Shown: positions 9,656-20,159, counted from the first letter of the stretch. The stretch: DNA of 53,833 bases from Bacteroidota bacterium (GCA_013286235.1 JABDGE010000016.1:1-53833), one strand, 5' to 3'. Notes: generated from the letters alone by a model not told the origin. Made by a program: numbers and translations.

Positions 9656-11908
9656 TCAAAACGGGTAGCCTATGGCTAAATTAAATACAGCATCCTGCCA
9701 TGGATGCAGCGGTATAGCGGGGTTTGGTTCAAGTATGGGAAAACCAAAATCGGTACGCAATAGTAAAACCGTAAAATTAAAACGCAGTCCAACGCCGGCA
9801 TCCGCGGCTATCTGGCTCAGAAAATTCTTTCCAAAAGCGGCTCCGGATAAATAAGGATTACTATTGAGCAACCATATATTGCCGGCATCAACAAACACCG
9901 CCCCTTCTAAAAACCCGAAAAGTTTTGGCCGGTATTCAATATTAGCCTCAAGTTTTATGTCCCCCGACTCATCCGGCAAAAAGTTGGTCCCCATAGCCAG
10001 CGATGGCGGTAATTCATAAGCGCCTGGCCCGATAGAATGTGCCTGGAAACCCCGAAGGCTGTTGGCGCCACCGATAAAAAATTGCTGTGAATAGGGTAGG
10101 ACAGTAGAGTTGCCGTAGGGTAATCCAACATCAGCCATAAACCTCATGGCGAGGCTGGACGCAGGCCCCAACTTGTGGTAAAACCTGATCTCGTTCTCGA
10201 TCTTTACATATTGGTCGAACGGCGTTCCGAAGATCTTGCTTACCCTTTTTGGTGTATCGGCGCCGGTCGCGATACCTACGAGGTTGCCCGACAAGCTTAG
10301 TTTACCACTATAATAGAAAGTGTTTTGCTTATAGGTTTCCATCGTGTTGGTGTAGGTGTACCTGTACGATGGGCCGAATGTAAACTGTTTATTGATGACA
10401 TGCGCAAGCTCCGGATTTCGCGTCTTATGGATACTGTCCACGTACAGTTGGGTAACATTTTGGGGATCTACAAAGGTGAAATCTTCAATATCTACCTGGT
10501 GTGTTACTTGAAGGCTGGTTTTCCACTGGTAGCCAAAGGAGGCATTGAACGAATTGAGCGTATATAGCTGCGTCCGGATAATATATGTATAACCGGTGGT
10601 TAAAATGGACTGGGGAATAAATGCATTATCGGTATGGAAATTAAAAGGGCCCACAAACCTCGGCCAAATGAGGGATGGTTGAATGCCGATCTCATAAATG
10701 TTATACCCGTGATTATAAGGCCCAAACTGGATATCCTCATTACCGAACAAGGTTAATGTGTACAACTCCCCCCCCTTAAAAGTGTTCCGGTTTCTGAAAT
10801 TTATGTCGATTTGGGTACCGTCATAATCGGCCGAGTTCTGGCTTAAAACAAGGTCGGCCGTCAGCGACCTCTTTTTTTGCTGCGACAGAAAATAATAGAT
10901 ATCAAGTTTTGCCGAATCAGGCGTCACATCCTCGAACTCATTTTTTACATATTTAAAAGGCCCCAGCTCAATAAACCTGCTCAACGAGTTGGTATGCTCG
11001 GTCCGGTTGTAAATATCTCCCGGATGCAGCAATACGGTGTTCTTAAACGTATAAGGCCTGAATTCGTGTTTGGGGTCGATCACATTATACCAAAGATATT
11101 TTTGAGCAGAATCTAATTTCCTTGTGGTATCGGTAAGCGAGAATTCCGGGTAAACGTAAATGTTCCGAACGCTGTATACCCATCTTGCCTCGTCAGGTGT
11201 GGCGTCCTTTATCTTAACCCACATGTCTACCTGGTGACCGGCCACGGTACTGTCATATTGCATGATCAGGTCTTCCGGGGCAAAATAAAAATACCCTTCT
11301 TCCTTCAGCCGGGCGTCTACCCTTATCCGTTCGGCCTTAATGATATCAAGGTTAAACTTAGCCCCTGGCCGGAGTAAGGTCTGTTTCGAGGTCCCTGTAA
11401 CAGCCGTGTCCAGGTCATCATTTCCTTTCGGAAAGCTAATGTTCCGGTATTTGTAGGGAGGTCCGGTTTGTATAGTATAAACCGCTTTTGCCGTTTTCTT
11501 TTTACCAACAGTGTCGCCCGATACGTTTGCCAGAAAATAACCTTCATTTTGCAGCCGGTTTTGCAAAATACTGCTGTTTTTTACCAGGTCAACCGAGCTT
11601 ATCAGTACCGGCGGCTCGCCAAGTTGTGTGCTTATATAATGTTTAAGCCCCTTTTTCTTTGGTGTTTTGTACCTTTCATACAACCACAATTTCACCCGCA
11701 AACCTAATATGGAACCATTCGGCCGGGGCCGCAGCAAACCTTGCATTTCGGTGCTTAGAGCCTTGGCTTCACGTTTACTGGTATTTTTATCTGTAATTTT
11801 TACATCCGCCCCGGTATACAGTTTTTGGCCGGGCGCCAAATACTTGGTGGTGCTGCAGGAGGTGGCCAAAATAATAACGAATACAGATAAAAATATAAGT
11901 CTGTTCAT
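9656..11908 (-). CDS. tamL: TamL: TamA/BamA-like outer-membrane lipoprotein
   Basis: The 750-aa product carries a lipoprotein signal, FLSVFVIILATSCSTTKYL (Cys at about residue 18). POTRA-type repeats occupy about residues 35-350, and a 16-strand beta-barrel of the surface-antigen (Omp85) superfamily follows. The conserved SLRGFQAHSIGPGAYELP segment corresponds to the L6 (VRGF) loop, and the protein ends IGYPF with a terminal aromatic residue, the outer-membrane beta-signal. A lipidated TamA relative in Bacteroidota has been called TamL. It starts two bases after the tamB stop, so the pair is surely co-transcribed. Role: insertion or export of outer-membrane and surface proteins together with TamB. 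Confidence 0.9.
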   Translation of the reverse strand: MNRLIFLSVFVIILATSCSTTKYLAPGQKLYTGADVKITDKNTSKREAKALSTEMQGLLRPRPNGSILGLRVKLWLYERYKTPKKKGLKHYISTQLGEPPVLISSVDLVKNSSILQNRLQNEGYFLANVSGDTVGKKKTAKAVYTIQTGPPYKYRNISFPKGNDDLDTAVTGTSKQTLLRPGAKFNLDIIKAERIRVDARLKEEGYFYFAPEDLIMQYDSTVAGHQVDMWVKIKDATPDEARWVYSVRNIYVYPEFSLTDTTRKLDSAQKYLWYNVIDPKHEFRPYTFKNTVLLHPGDIYNRTEHTNSLSRFIELGPFKYVKNEFEDVTPDSAKLDIYYFLSQQKKRSLTADLVLSQNSADYDGTQIDINFRNRNTFKGGELYTLTLFGNEDIQFGPYNHGYNIYEIGIQPSLIWPRFVGPFNFHTDNAFIPQSILTTGYTYIIRTQLYTLNSFNASFGYQWKTSLQVTHQVDIEDFTFVDPQNVTQLYVDSIHKTRNPELAHVINKQFTFGPSYRYTYTNTMETYKQNTFYYSGKLSLSGNLVGIATGADTPKRVSKIFGTPFDQYVKIENEIRFYHKLGPASSLAMRFMADVGLPYGNSTVLPYSQQFFIGGANSLRGFQAHSIGPGAYELPPSLAMGTNFLPDESGDIKLEANIEYRPKLFGFLEGAVFVDAGNIWLLNSNPYLSGAAFGKNFLSQIAADAGVGLRFNFTVLLLRTDFGFPILEPNPAIPLHPWQDAVFNLAIGYPF

Positions 11909-11910
11909 GG

Positions 11911-14900
11911 TTACATTGATGTTGATTTTTGAGGTGGATTTACCGGCTGTGCCTGTGTTGCCGCCGAGTCTGCTTTTGCTTTCTGCTCTTCCTTTTTTTC
12001 CTTTTGTTCTTCTTTGTATTTCTTCTCGTCTGCCTTTTCTTCAGGTGTTTTTTTCGCGAACAATTCTTTAAAGGTGTTAAATTCGTAGGTTAAGGTAAAG
12101 CCGACGCCCGTTTCCACCACTTCGCCTTCCACCACAATGTATTGATCCCGGCGGTAAACGCGCACCATGTAGCGCCCGTCCTTGGTAAGCTTATAATTCA
12201 CCGACACATCTCCGGCAATATCTGTTGTTTTTTCTCCCGGCTGATTTTGTCCTTCGAGGTTAAAATTATTCCCCACCGTCACCGTCACCCGGTCATTCAG
12301 GAACGATTTTGATAGCCCAATGTTCAGGTCCGTCCGGTTTTGTGCCTCGCCTGTGGAGTAGTCTTCACCGGATGTGAGGTTGAAGCTCAATTGCACCCCG
12401 CCGATCAGGTTTCCGGCCAGTTTATTCAGCTGGTCGGATAACAGGCTGCTCACACTACCCCTTATAGCGCCGTTAATGCCGGTGCCACCGCCCTGGCTTT
12501 GCAGCGGATTGTCCCCTATAAAGTGCCCCAGTATCAGTACGCCGAGCACCTGTTTATTCATTTCGTTCGTATCCTGCCGCACCTGGTCGAGCCGGGCGTT
12601 GACGTTCGCGATCACTTCAGGCGACACGGAATAAGTACTATCGGGAAGTACGATGTCGAAGGTTATTTTGGGCTTCAGCAAGTCGTTAGTTAAGCCAAGA
12701 TCCACGTTAAACGGCAGTTTCTCCTTATACATCGTGGTGTTTTGCCCGCTGCCTAACTGGTCGCTCACGAGGTCAATCGGCGGTACGTTTGCAACGTAAA
12801 TAGCGGCGATATTGATATTCGCTTTCGTCGGATCCCCGGTCCAGGTAATGGTGCTGCCGCTTTTAAAGTTAAATTTCCGTTTCACCGTAGCGTAGGAAAG
12901 GTTGTACGAGCCCTGGTTGACCGTATAAGTTCCGGTGAGGCTTATTTTTCCGCTTGGGTCAATCCCCAGGTTAAGTTGCGCATCGCCTTTTATCTGAACG
13001 ATATCGCCGTTGCGCGCATCTACCACTACCGTAAAATTTGCTCTCTTGTTCACTTTTATAGTTGCTGAAATATCAAGCCCGGTCACCTCCGATTTACGCA
13101 GCGAGTCCAGCTGCCGCGCCAGGAATATCGAGTCTTCCTTCGGCGCATTCGGGTTGATAACTTCCACCACGCCTTTTCGGTCTTCAATGGCCGGGTCATC
13201 TTCCGGTAAAACAATGGTCAGGTCGGTTTTGTCGTTGACAGTAAGTTCGGCGTCCACTACGGGCTTTTTCATGTCACCGCGTATTTTGATGCGGGTGTCT
13301 ACGTAAAGCTTACCATAGTATAGTTTGTTATTCTCCTGGGTGGAATTGATCACCCTGAAGTTATTTGCGGTTATGTCAAGCCCGAAGCTGAAATCCGAAA
13401 ATGTTTTGGTATAAATTGTACCCGCCACCACCGCTTTATTACCGAGCGAGTCGACGAGTGTAAAATCATTGAATAATATGCCATCGTTGTTAAACGTGAT
13501 GCTTTCATTCGGCATGGTGAAATAGGAGTTCAGCATCGACACGTTAAATCCTACTTTATTGAACTTTACGTCCCCCCGCACAACCGGCGCATCCGTGGTT
13601 CCGGATATTTTCATATCCCCGCTTATTACCCCGCTTGCATTGTGTATCGCGCCGAAACTAAACCCTTCAATGCCCTTCATGTTCAGGCTTACGATGTTCA
13701 GGTCAAGGTCAAATTTGGCTGTCGGGGTGGTATAGTACATTCCTGTAAGGTTCACCTGGTTCCCTTTGCCCGTAATGCTCACATCAGCTGAATAGGCGCC
13801 AGCCGTTTGGTTGTTCACCTTTATATCGATGTTGCCCACCGTATCCTGCTTAAAATTGAAATTACCGATGTTCAGCGCAGCGGTAAACTTCATGGATGTT
13901 TGCAAATCGCTTAGGTGTGCCTCCCCGTTGATAAGGCCGCCGACCTGCAACGAATCCTGTTCCGCGGCCCGGGTTAAGGTTTCGATCTTAAAGTTGGTGA
14001 ACTTAACGGTCATCGGCGCATTCATTTCCTGCGAGTCGCTGTTCACACTCAATATCTGCCCGGCATTGGTGATCGAAAAGTCCTTCGCCAGTATGCCTTT
14101 GCTGCCAAATTCGAGGGCGTTATTGGCATTTACAACCCAGTTGTTGTAATCCATCATCAGGCCGTTCGGCGAAAAGCTAAACTGGTATTCGTTGGGCAAA
14201 ATGCTGAATACTCCCGCAACGCGGTACCGTGCTTTTTTGGTGGCATCACTCACCTGCAGCGCGATATTGAGCTTGTCGTTTTGCGCGTTGCCGGAAACAG
14301 TGGTGTACAGCAGGTCAAGCGAGGTTCCTGCTTTTATTTCGTCGACCGATACATTGTAATTAAGTGCGTTATTTCCCGTATTCAGCGCCAGTTTCACATT
14401 GGATATTGCATTTGTGCCATAAATGATCTTTGGCATCGTCCCGTTTACAATAAGGCTGCCGGCCTGGCTGTCAAATTGCCCTGTGATCAGCACGGGGTCA
14501 AGCTGTTTCAAATCGGGAACCAGGGTTGTGGCTATCGGTGTTTTGACTATGTGAATGTCAAACTTAAACTGCTGCGGTGAATAGGCCGGTTTGCCTATTG
14601 TTTGTGCCGATGCCGCCGCAGTGTTAAAATATTTGTTGGTCACATCCAGCAGCGCCGGCCCAATCTCAGCCAGCTGGTATTTCCCTGCCATATGGGCGTA
14701 AAGCATCGGCGCTTTTAGCTTGATGGTACTGCTGTCCGCAGTCGCGGTAGATATAAGACTAACTGTGTCCAGTTTAATTACCTGGCCTTTTTGCGCGAGC
14801 AGCAGGTCGGTTAGTTTGATATTGGCATTCAGATAATTCGGATCGGCAGTGGGCACATCGGCCACCAATTTTCCATGAAAGTTCATCTGGCCTTTTGAGA

Positions 14901-17043
14901 AATTGAGCTTTTGAAGATTTACGCTGTCCACCATCAACGTCGCGCTGACGGAGGGATACTTTTTGCTCATATCAGCTTTCCCATCCAGGCTAAAGTCGAT
15001 ATTCGGATCCTTCATCCTCGCTTTGGCGGTATAGCTGCCATTTTGTGCCGTACCGGAAAGGACGAGATTTTTATAGTCGTAGCCCTTAACATAGGCGCTG
15101 CCTACATCGCCGCTAAACTGCAGGCTTGCCTTTTTGGGATCAAGGCCGGTACCTGATACCTTCGCGGTTAATGCAATATTCCCCAGCATTTGCGGTTGTT
15201 TCGACAGCGCGCCGGCGTTCAGGTTATTGACTTTTATATCGGCGGTGTAGGCTGCTTTGGTCTTGCTGTTACCATTTTTCATGCCGGCAACGAGGTCGAT
15301 GGCGCCGTAGCTGGTGCGCAAACCAAGCCGTGTATTAAAATTATACATCCCTCCTTTAAATGTGCCCCTGAGGTTTAGACTTGCCGGTACACTCACTGAT
15401 GCCGGGATTGTTCCCGCGGGCGCCAGCTTCGAAATATCATTGCTTCCTGTAGTCAGATCAGCGAGGTTTACGTCAAAGTAAGCCTTGTTCATGTTCGGCA
15501 GCCCTTTCAAGTTAGCCGACGCCTTGATGTGCGTATGGCTTAGCCCGCTGACTTCGAAGTTGGCTATGTGCAGGTCATTAACCTTGCCAACAACCCGACC
15601 GTCGATTTTAAAAACAGCATTCGGCGAATGTTTAAAGGGTTCCATCGAAGCCATAGCCGGCATCAGCAGCAAAACATCGCGCAGGCAAAGCCGACTGCCA
15701 TTGAGGTTGGCATTGACATACAGCGCGCCCAAATTGGTGCTTAACGAAGCGATGGAAGGATAGCTCACCTGTAATTGCTGTTGAATAACAGTTTGCTGGG
15801 TTTCCACCAACAGATCGTTCAGGTAAGCGCTTTTAGGCCCGTATAAAAATTTAGTATGAAATTTTTTGATGGCAAGACCACTTTTATCGCTGAATGAAAA
15901 CGAGTTCACCTTGCCCGAAATCGTATCGGGGTTGTAGCTCAAATTTTCTATATCTGCATTAAAGTTGCGAATATCCATATGCCCAAAATCCAATCCCTTA
16001 GGCAGTGGCGCCTGGGCATTATTGTCGAATTTAACGTTGTCGTTACTAAAGCTTATTTTTCCAAGCCTGGCGGCCCAGCCTTTTGAGCTTTGCGGCGATG
16101 CGACTATGGTATCCAGCTTCTTCACAACCTTAACAATTTCCTTTTTTACCGACTGCGGTTTGGCAAGTGTTAAGCCGGCCCGCGTATCGTTCAGCTCGAT
16201 GCTTTTGATATCTACATTCTGATTTTTGAGGTCGATGTGATTGATCTCAACCAACAACTGACCCAAATTTACTTTGGTAGCCATTGTTCCGCTGCGGTAG
16301 TCGACCTTTATTTTTGAAATATCGATCGTTCCGAGGTTGAGCGACATATTCATCGGCTTAGCGGCCGTATCCACCGGCGTAACGGCCGCAGCGGCAACCG
16401 GCGTTTGAATAATGCGGGTATCGATGTCGGAAATGGTGATCTTCGGAATGGTGAATTTCATTTTATCCAGGTCGAACTCCTTGATTCGCGTATCGAAATG
16501 TCCCAGCAGGAATTTGATATTGTTGCCTGTAATCGCGTCCTTATAGGAAACGTTTATCCTGTCGAGCGTAACCGTGCCGATGGAGAACTTCATCGTCGAG
16601 GACGTGTCGGTTGGTTTTACCGGTTTCTTTTGCTCACTGGTGAAAGCGTTCAGGATATATTGAAAATTGAAAACGCTGTCGGGCCCGCGGCTGATATTGG
16701 TGGTAATTCCTTCAAGATCTATTTCGTTCACTTCCACTTTATGGCTCAGCAGCTTAAACAAGCTGATGTCCACTTTTAGTTTGTCGCCGGCAATAAGGGT
16801 ATCTTTTTTCTGATCCTCGAAATAAACGCCTTCCAGCACGATGAGTTTCGGCAGCCCGAGGCTGATATGGCTGATCTGAACTTTGGTATGGATCTTATCC
16901 TGGAGGAAACTAACCGCCTTATTTTTTAAAAGATTTTGAACCGACGGAACCTGGATGAGCACGACTACCAGCAGTACCAGGAACAGGATACTGGCTACTA
17001 TCCAAAGAATTGTTTTAAGGGCTATGCGTCCGAATCGTTCCAA
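11911..17043 (-). CDS. tamB: TamB-like translocation/assembly module protein (DUF490)
   Basis: The 1710-aa protein has one N-terminal membrane helix (TILWIVASILFLVLLVVVLI, about residues 10-29). A very long array of short amphipathic beta-strands follows and should fold into a periplasm-spanning groove. The conserved C-terminal TamB domain is recognisable by KLPFNVDLGLTNDLLKPKIT and GISLSKSFLNDRVTV-like strands. The last 45 residues are an unusual Lys/Glu/Gln-rich tail (EEKADEKKYKEEQKEKKEEQ). The frame has no ATG near its 5' end; the apparent start is TTG at 17043, placed just before the basic n-region. It works with tamL immediately downstream. Confidence 0.9.
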   Translation of the reverse strand: MERFGRIALKTILWIVASILFLVLLVVVLIQVPSVQNLLKNKAVSFLQDKIHTKVQISHISLGLPKLIVLEGVYFEDQKKDTLIAGDKLKVDISLFKLLSHKVEVNEIDLEGITTNISRGPDSVFNFQYILNAFTSEQKKPVKPTDTSSTMKFSIGTVTLDRINVSYKDAITGNNIKFLLGHFDTRIKEFDLDKMKFTIPKITISDIDTRIIQTPVAAAAVTPVDTAAKPMNMSLNLGTIDISKIKVDYRSGTMATKVNLGQLLVEINHIDLKNQNVDIKSIELNDTRAGLTLAKPQSVKKEIVKVVKKLDTIVASPQSSKGWAARLGKISFSNDNVKFDNNAQAPLPKGLDFGHMDIRNFNADIENLSYNPDTISGKVNSFSFSDKSGLAIKKFHTKFLYGPKSAYLNDLLVETQQTVIQQQLQVSYPSIASLSTNLGALYVNANLNGSRLCLRDVLLLMPAMASMEPFKHSPNAVFKIDGRVVGKVNDLHIANFEVSGLSHTHIKASANLKGLPNMNKAYFDVNLADLTTGSNDISKLAPAGTIPASVSVPASLNLRGTFKGGMYNFNTRLGLRTSYGAIDLVAGMKNGNSKTKAAYTADIKVNNLNAGALSKQPQMLGNIALTAKVSGTGLDPKKASLQFSGDVGSAYVKGYDYKNLVLSGTAQNGSYTAKARMKDPNIDFSLDGKADMSKKYPSVSATLMVDSVNLQKLNFSKGQMNFHGKLVADVPTADPNYLNANIKLTDLLLAQKGQVIKLDTVSLISTATADSSTIKLKAPMLYAHMAGKYQLAEIGPALLDVTNKYFNTAAASAQTIGKPAYSPQQFKFDIHIVKTPIATTLVPDLKQLDPVLITGQFDSQAGSLIVNGTMPKIIYGTNAISNVKLALNTGNNALNYNVSVDEIKAGTSLDLLYTTVSGNAQNDKLNIALQVSDATKKARYRVAGVFSILPNEYQFSFSPNGLMMDYNNWVVNANNALEFGSKGILAKDFSITNAGQILSVNSDSQEMNAPMTVKFTNFKIETLTRAAEQDSLQVGGLINGEAHLSDLQTSMKFTAALNIGNFNFKQDTVGNIDIKVNNQTAGAYSADVSITGKGNQVNLTGMYYTTPTAKFDLDLNIVSLNMKGIEGFSFGAIHNASGVISGDMKISGTTDAPVVRGDVKFNKVGFNVSMLNSYFTMPNESITFNNDGILFNDFTLVDSLGNKAVVAGTIYTKTFSDFSFGLDITANNFRVINSTQENNKLYYGKLYVDTRIKIRGDMKKPVVDAELTVNDKTDLTIVLPEDDPAIEDRKGVVEVINPNAPKEDSIFLARQLDSLRKSEVTGLDISATIKVNKRANFTVVVDARNGDIVQIKGDAQLNLGIDPSGKISLTGTYTVNQGSYNLSYATVKRKFNFKSGSTITWTGDPTKANINIAAIYVANVPPIDLVSDQLGSGQNTTMYKEKLPFNVDLGLTNDLLKPKITFDIVLPDSTYSVSPEVIANVNARLDQVRQDTNEMNKQVLGVLILGHFIGDNPLQSQGGGTGINGAIRGSVSSLLSDQLNKLAGNLIGGVQLSFNLTSGEDYSTGEAQNRTDLNIGLSKSFLNDRVTVTVGNNFNLEGQNQPGEKTTDIAGDVSVNYKLTKDGRYMVRVYRRDQYIVVEGEVVETGVGFTLTYEFNTFKELFAKKTPEEKADEKKYKEEQKEKKEEQKAKADSAATQAQPVNPPQKSTSM

Positions 17044-17273
17044 GGGTATAAGTTTTTTATCAGGCAGTTTCGTTATTTCACCAATATAAATAAAAAAACT
17101 ACCCTAAAGGTTTTGGAAAAGCGCTAAAAAATGGAATATTATTAAAATAATATTCAGACGCTCCTAAAATGCTAAAAAGGATAATAGTTAATGTGTTTTG
17201 CGCTTGGGTATTGCTAAAAAGGCAGGTAACCCGCTTTCGAAAATTAAGCATGTGTGTTTTTGGCGGCAAATTT

Positions 17274-17312
17274 AACCACGGAGGCCAAAGAGGACGCACG
17301 GAGAACACAGAG
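17274..17312. repeat. CACGGAGG-family intergenic repeat
   Basis: The words ACCACGGAGG, CACGGAGA and ACACAGAGG occur in series between tamB and pyrD. The same vocabulary recurs at 21052, 23095-23300 and 50520-50640, so this is a dispersed repeat of the genome. Confidence 0.6.
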
Positions 17313-17360
17313 GGGGAGTTTTAATTTTAGAAGAGAGACTTTTGAACACGATTTCCCGGC

Positions 17361-18410
17361 TTAAATTTGTAACGCCGCCAATTGTTTGTTAATTTGTTTA
17401 ATAAGGCCCGGACCCTCATAGATAAAGCCGGTATAAAGCTGCACCAACGAGGCTCCCGCCCGTAACTTTTCAATGGCGTCTTCGGGTGAATGTATCCCGC
17501 CGACACCGATGATCGGGAACTTTCCAGTGGATTTTTTTGCCAGGTAAGCGATCACCCCGGTTGAAAGCGCTGTTAACGGTTTGCCGCTTAGCCCGCCCGC
17601 CTCGTTTTTCAATTGCTCGTTCGAGGTAAGCCCATCCCGGCTGATGGTGGTATTGGTAGCCACAACACCAGCAATGCCTGTTTGCAGCACGATCCCGACG
17701 ATATCATCAAGCTGCTCTTTGCTTAGATCAGGCGCTATCTTGAGCAGGATCGGCCTGCTTATCCCATTTTTCAAATTGCGTTGCTGCAGGGTGTCCAAAA
17801 GATCCGTCAAAGGCTCCTTGTCCTGTAAGGCTCTTAGTCCGGGTGTGTTTGGTGAGCTCACGTTCACCACAAAGTAATCCACCAGGTCAAACAGGGCGTC
17901 GAAACATTTAACGTAATCGCTTACTGCATCTTCATTCGGCGTGGTTTTATTTTTGCCGATGTTGCCGCCGATGATGATTTCCTTCTGGCGGGCGCTTGCA
18001 TTTTTTCTGAAGGCTTTTATTCGCCCGGCCGCCGCTTCCACGCCGAGGTTATTAAATCCCATCCGGTTGATCAGGGCGCCGTCGGTCGGCAGCCTGAACA
18101 TGCGTAGCTTTGGATTGCCTGGCTGGGGGAGGGGTGTTACCGTACCTATTTCCACAAATCCAAACCCGACATTGGCCATTTCGGCTATCAGTTCACCGTT
18201 CTTGTCGAAACCGGCTGCAAGGCCTACGGGGTTTTTGAACTTCAACCCAAAAACTTCCTTTTCCAGCTGCTTATCTTCAAAGTCCCAGAGGCCCCGCATT
18301 AATGCCGCGCCTCCCGGAATCCGGTTGGCACGTTTGAGCCATGCAGTTACCACATGGTGTATTTTTTCAGGATCAAATTTGAAAAGTAAAGGTTTGATGA
18401 GCTGATACAT
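17361..18410 (-). CDS. pyrD: Dihydroorotate dehydrogenase (quinone), class 2
   Basis: The 349-aa flavoenzyme oxidises dihydroorotate to orotate in pyrimidine synthesis and passes electrons to quinone at the inner membrane. The class 2 N-terminal helices are present ([20 protein letters not shown]). FMN and substrate motifs follow: [48 protein letters not shown] (the catalytic Ser of class 2), VATNTTISR and [11 protein letters not shown]. Length is normal. It lies alone, with repeat DNA on both sides. Confidence 0.95.
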   Translation of the reverse strand: MYQLIKPLLFKFDPEKIHHVVTAWLKRANRIPGGAALMRGLWDFEDKQLEKEVFGLKFKNPVGLAAGFDKNGELIAEMANVGFGFVEIGTVTPLPQPGNPKLRMFRLPTDGALINRMGFNNLGVEAAAGRIKAFRKNASARQKEIIIGGNIGKNKTTPNEDAVSDYVKCFDALFDLVDYFVVNVSSPNTPGLRALQDKEPLTDLLDTLQQRNLKNGISRPILLKIAPDLSKEQLDDIVGIVLQTGIAGVVATNTTISRDGLTSNEQLKNEAGGLSGKPLTALSTGVIAYLAKKSTGKFPIIGVGGIHSPEDAIEKLRAGASLVQLYTGFIYEGPGLIKQINKQLAALQI

Positions 18411-18759
18411 GCCGCGAAATTAGGGTTTTATTGTTAGTCCGAAAGTCTGAAAGTCCGAAAGTCGGAAAGAAACTGCGGCTGACATTTCGGCAAAAAACCT
18501 GGCATTGGGTAAATGAGGGACATGGAAGTTATTTGAAACAAGCAGCAAACATATTGATCTGTAACAAATTAAGATTTCAGGCACATTGTCGGCCAGGTTA
18601 CGGGCTGTTTGTTTTATGGTAGTTTAATGTTAGTTTGATGCGAGGTTAATGCGAGGTTAATGCGACGTTTATTACCTTTTTTGCCAGGTTGATGTTGGGT
18701 TAATGCGAGGTTGTTGCTATGTTATTGGTGGTTGAATTTATTACTTTTTTTAGTGTAGC
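18411..18759. repeat. Repeat-rich intergenic DNA (GTCCGAAA words; TAATGCGAGGT words)
   Basis: No gene is supported here. From 18436 to 18490 the word AGTCCGAA is repeated with variants and followed by AGAAACTGCGGCTGAC, a layout also seen at 25437 and 41798. From 18617 to 18722 a second set of words (TTAATGCGAGGT, TTGATGCGAGGT, TTAATGCGACGT) is repeated irregularly. Confidence 0.6.
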
Positions 18760-19050
18760 GCAGGGTCCTTTTCAAGTTTAAGTTAACCCACAAAACCTGG
18801 TTAGTCGGGCATAAGCGTCGACTTCACCAAGCGTTCCTACGGAACGCCACCGCACTTGTTTGTGTTCTACCAACGAAACGTTCCTATGGAACGTAAAACA
18901 TCGTCCTGTAAGGACGTCTGGTTGGTAGAAACAAATCAAAAAACGCCTTTACGTTCTGTAGGAACGTTTGGTGGTCACCGAATTAAAGGTAACGGAACGT
19001 TATCCTCGTCTAATTTTTGTGGGTTAACTTAAATTTTCAAGAGACCCTGC
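18760..19050. repeat. Nested-palindrome element, copy A (about 291 bp)
   Basis: Outer arms are GCAGGGTC (18760-18767) with GACCCTGC (19043-19050), and AAGTTAACCCACAAA (18780-18794) with its exact complement at 19016-19030. Inside, CCAAGCGTTCC pairs with GGAACGTTTGG (18961-18971), and TTCTACCAAC (18865-18874) pairs with GTTGGTAGAA (18921-18930). Local palindromes are GCGTTCCTACGGAACGC (18831-18847), ACGTTCCTATGGAACGT (18878-18894), CGTCCTGTAAGGACG (18902-18916) and ACGTTCTGTAGGAACGT (18951-18967). It has no ORF. A second copy lies at 47004-47303. Confidence 0.8.
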
Positions 19051-19787
19051 GGAGACGGAAAAAGGGCAAAATATGGTCTGCCGTGTGTTTTTTTGTTGAA
19101 AAACTTAAATTTATTGCGTCCGGAACAGATATTTTATATGTCAATTGACTAATAGTCAGTTATTTATAATTGAAATTATGGGGAAACACCGTGTGAATTC
19201 CATGTGATTTTTGTATAATTTGGTGTGAATGGCGTGTGATTTTGGTGTGAATGGTGTGTGAATTCCGTGTGATTTTTTTTCAGGACAAGACACACACACC
19301 GATTTTAGTTGATTTCACGGGTTGTTTGTTTTCTCATGGATTGTTATTTTTTTAAAGGCATTCGAGAGGGCTCACGCCGTTTTCAGCGACGTTCATGAAG
19401 GCGCCATTTCAGTGTGATTTTTTTTCCGGATTATTCACAAAACTCATATTCTAACAAATATTCAATATGTCAAAGAACCAGAACAAATTGGAAGCTCCCG
19501 TTGGTACCTCAAAATTCGACCCGGCACAAATATGTTTTGTTTTTATGGCGAATGCAAATCGGGTTTTCGTAAGCTTACTCGTAGTGTTAGCTTAGCTTAC
19601 TCGTAGTGTTACGTTACGAAAATTTGTTTTTTGGGATTTCACCGATTTTAATTTGATTTCACCGATTTTTTATAGTCCGAACCAATGATTAAAAGGATTC
19701 ATTGATTTCACAGATTAGGCTTTATGTTCCGAAGCTTTTATGAACTATTTTGTAACACTACCCTTTTCTTTTTTGACAAGATCCTTT
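19051..19787. repeat. Repeat-rich intergenic DNA with short tandem arrays
   Basis: No gene is supported. From 19189 to 19282 variants of GTGTGAATGG and CGTGTGATTTT alternate in tandem. From 19572 to 19611 AGCTTACTCGTAGTGTTA occurs twice with a 22-base period, bracketed by the inverted pair TTTTCGTAA (19564-19572) and TTACGAAAA (19614-19622). From 19637 to 19710 variants of GATTTCACCGATTTT recur three times. Confidence 0.6.
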
Positions 19788-20159
19788 TTACAGCAAGCTT
19801 CTTCTGTCGGGGAAAGTAAATAATCCACTGCCAGAATCGAAAGAAAGGCCTTTTATAGGCAATCCTAAGCTGTCACTTAATGCTTCAACGCAGGCGTATA
19901 AAACTAAAAGGTTATTTGTATCTATGGGCATCCACCTTATTTCATGAACGCGTATTTCTAAATCCCCTTTAATTTTTCTTATAAAATAATCATGAAATAA
20001 CAGCAGACCAGCCTTGCACATTGCCTCCCACTTTGGGTCTGCCAGGTACTCGACTTTTAGACGGCTACCGAAATTGTTAGTTAAAGCGACCTCAAAAAAA
20101 ATTTCTACGTAAAATCCCTTATCGCCCTGTTGTTTTTTAAGAGCATAGTTTTTTATCAT
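19788..20159 (-). CDS. Hypothetical protein behind a HigBA cassette
   Basis: I do not recognise this 123-aa protein. It is predicted soluble, with KGFYVEIFFEVALTNNFGSR near the start and DLEIRVHEIRWMPIDTNN in the middle. I start it at the ATG at 20159 because the longer frame, from 20234, overlaps the antitoxin gene. It begins 22 bases after the higA stop on the same strand and is probably co-transcribed with it. Whether it belongs to the toxin-antitoxin unit or is cargo cannot be told. The downstream DNA is all repeats, so it may be the last gene of an inserted cassette. Confidence 0.6.
   Translation of the reverse strand: MIKNYALKKQQGDKGFYVEIFFEVALTNNFGSRLKVEYLADPKWEAMCKAGLLLFHDYFIRKIKGDLEIRVHEIRWMPIDTNNLLVLYACVEALSDSLGLPIKGLSFDSGSGLFTFPDRRSLL

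Noticed and set aside
19467..19595. 42-codon ATG frame beginning MSKNQNKLEAPVGTSKFDPA
   Set aside because: The end of the frame is formed by the AGCTTACTCGTAGTG repeat and there is no known family. It may be a gene relic, but the evidence is too weak to list.
18411..19787. Insertion sequence or prophage remnant
   Set aside because: No transposase, integrase or phage-like frame was found on either strand; only repeats are present.
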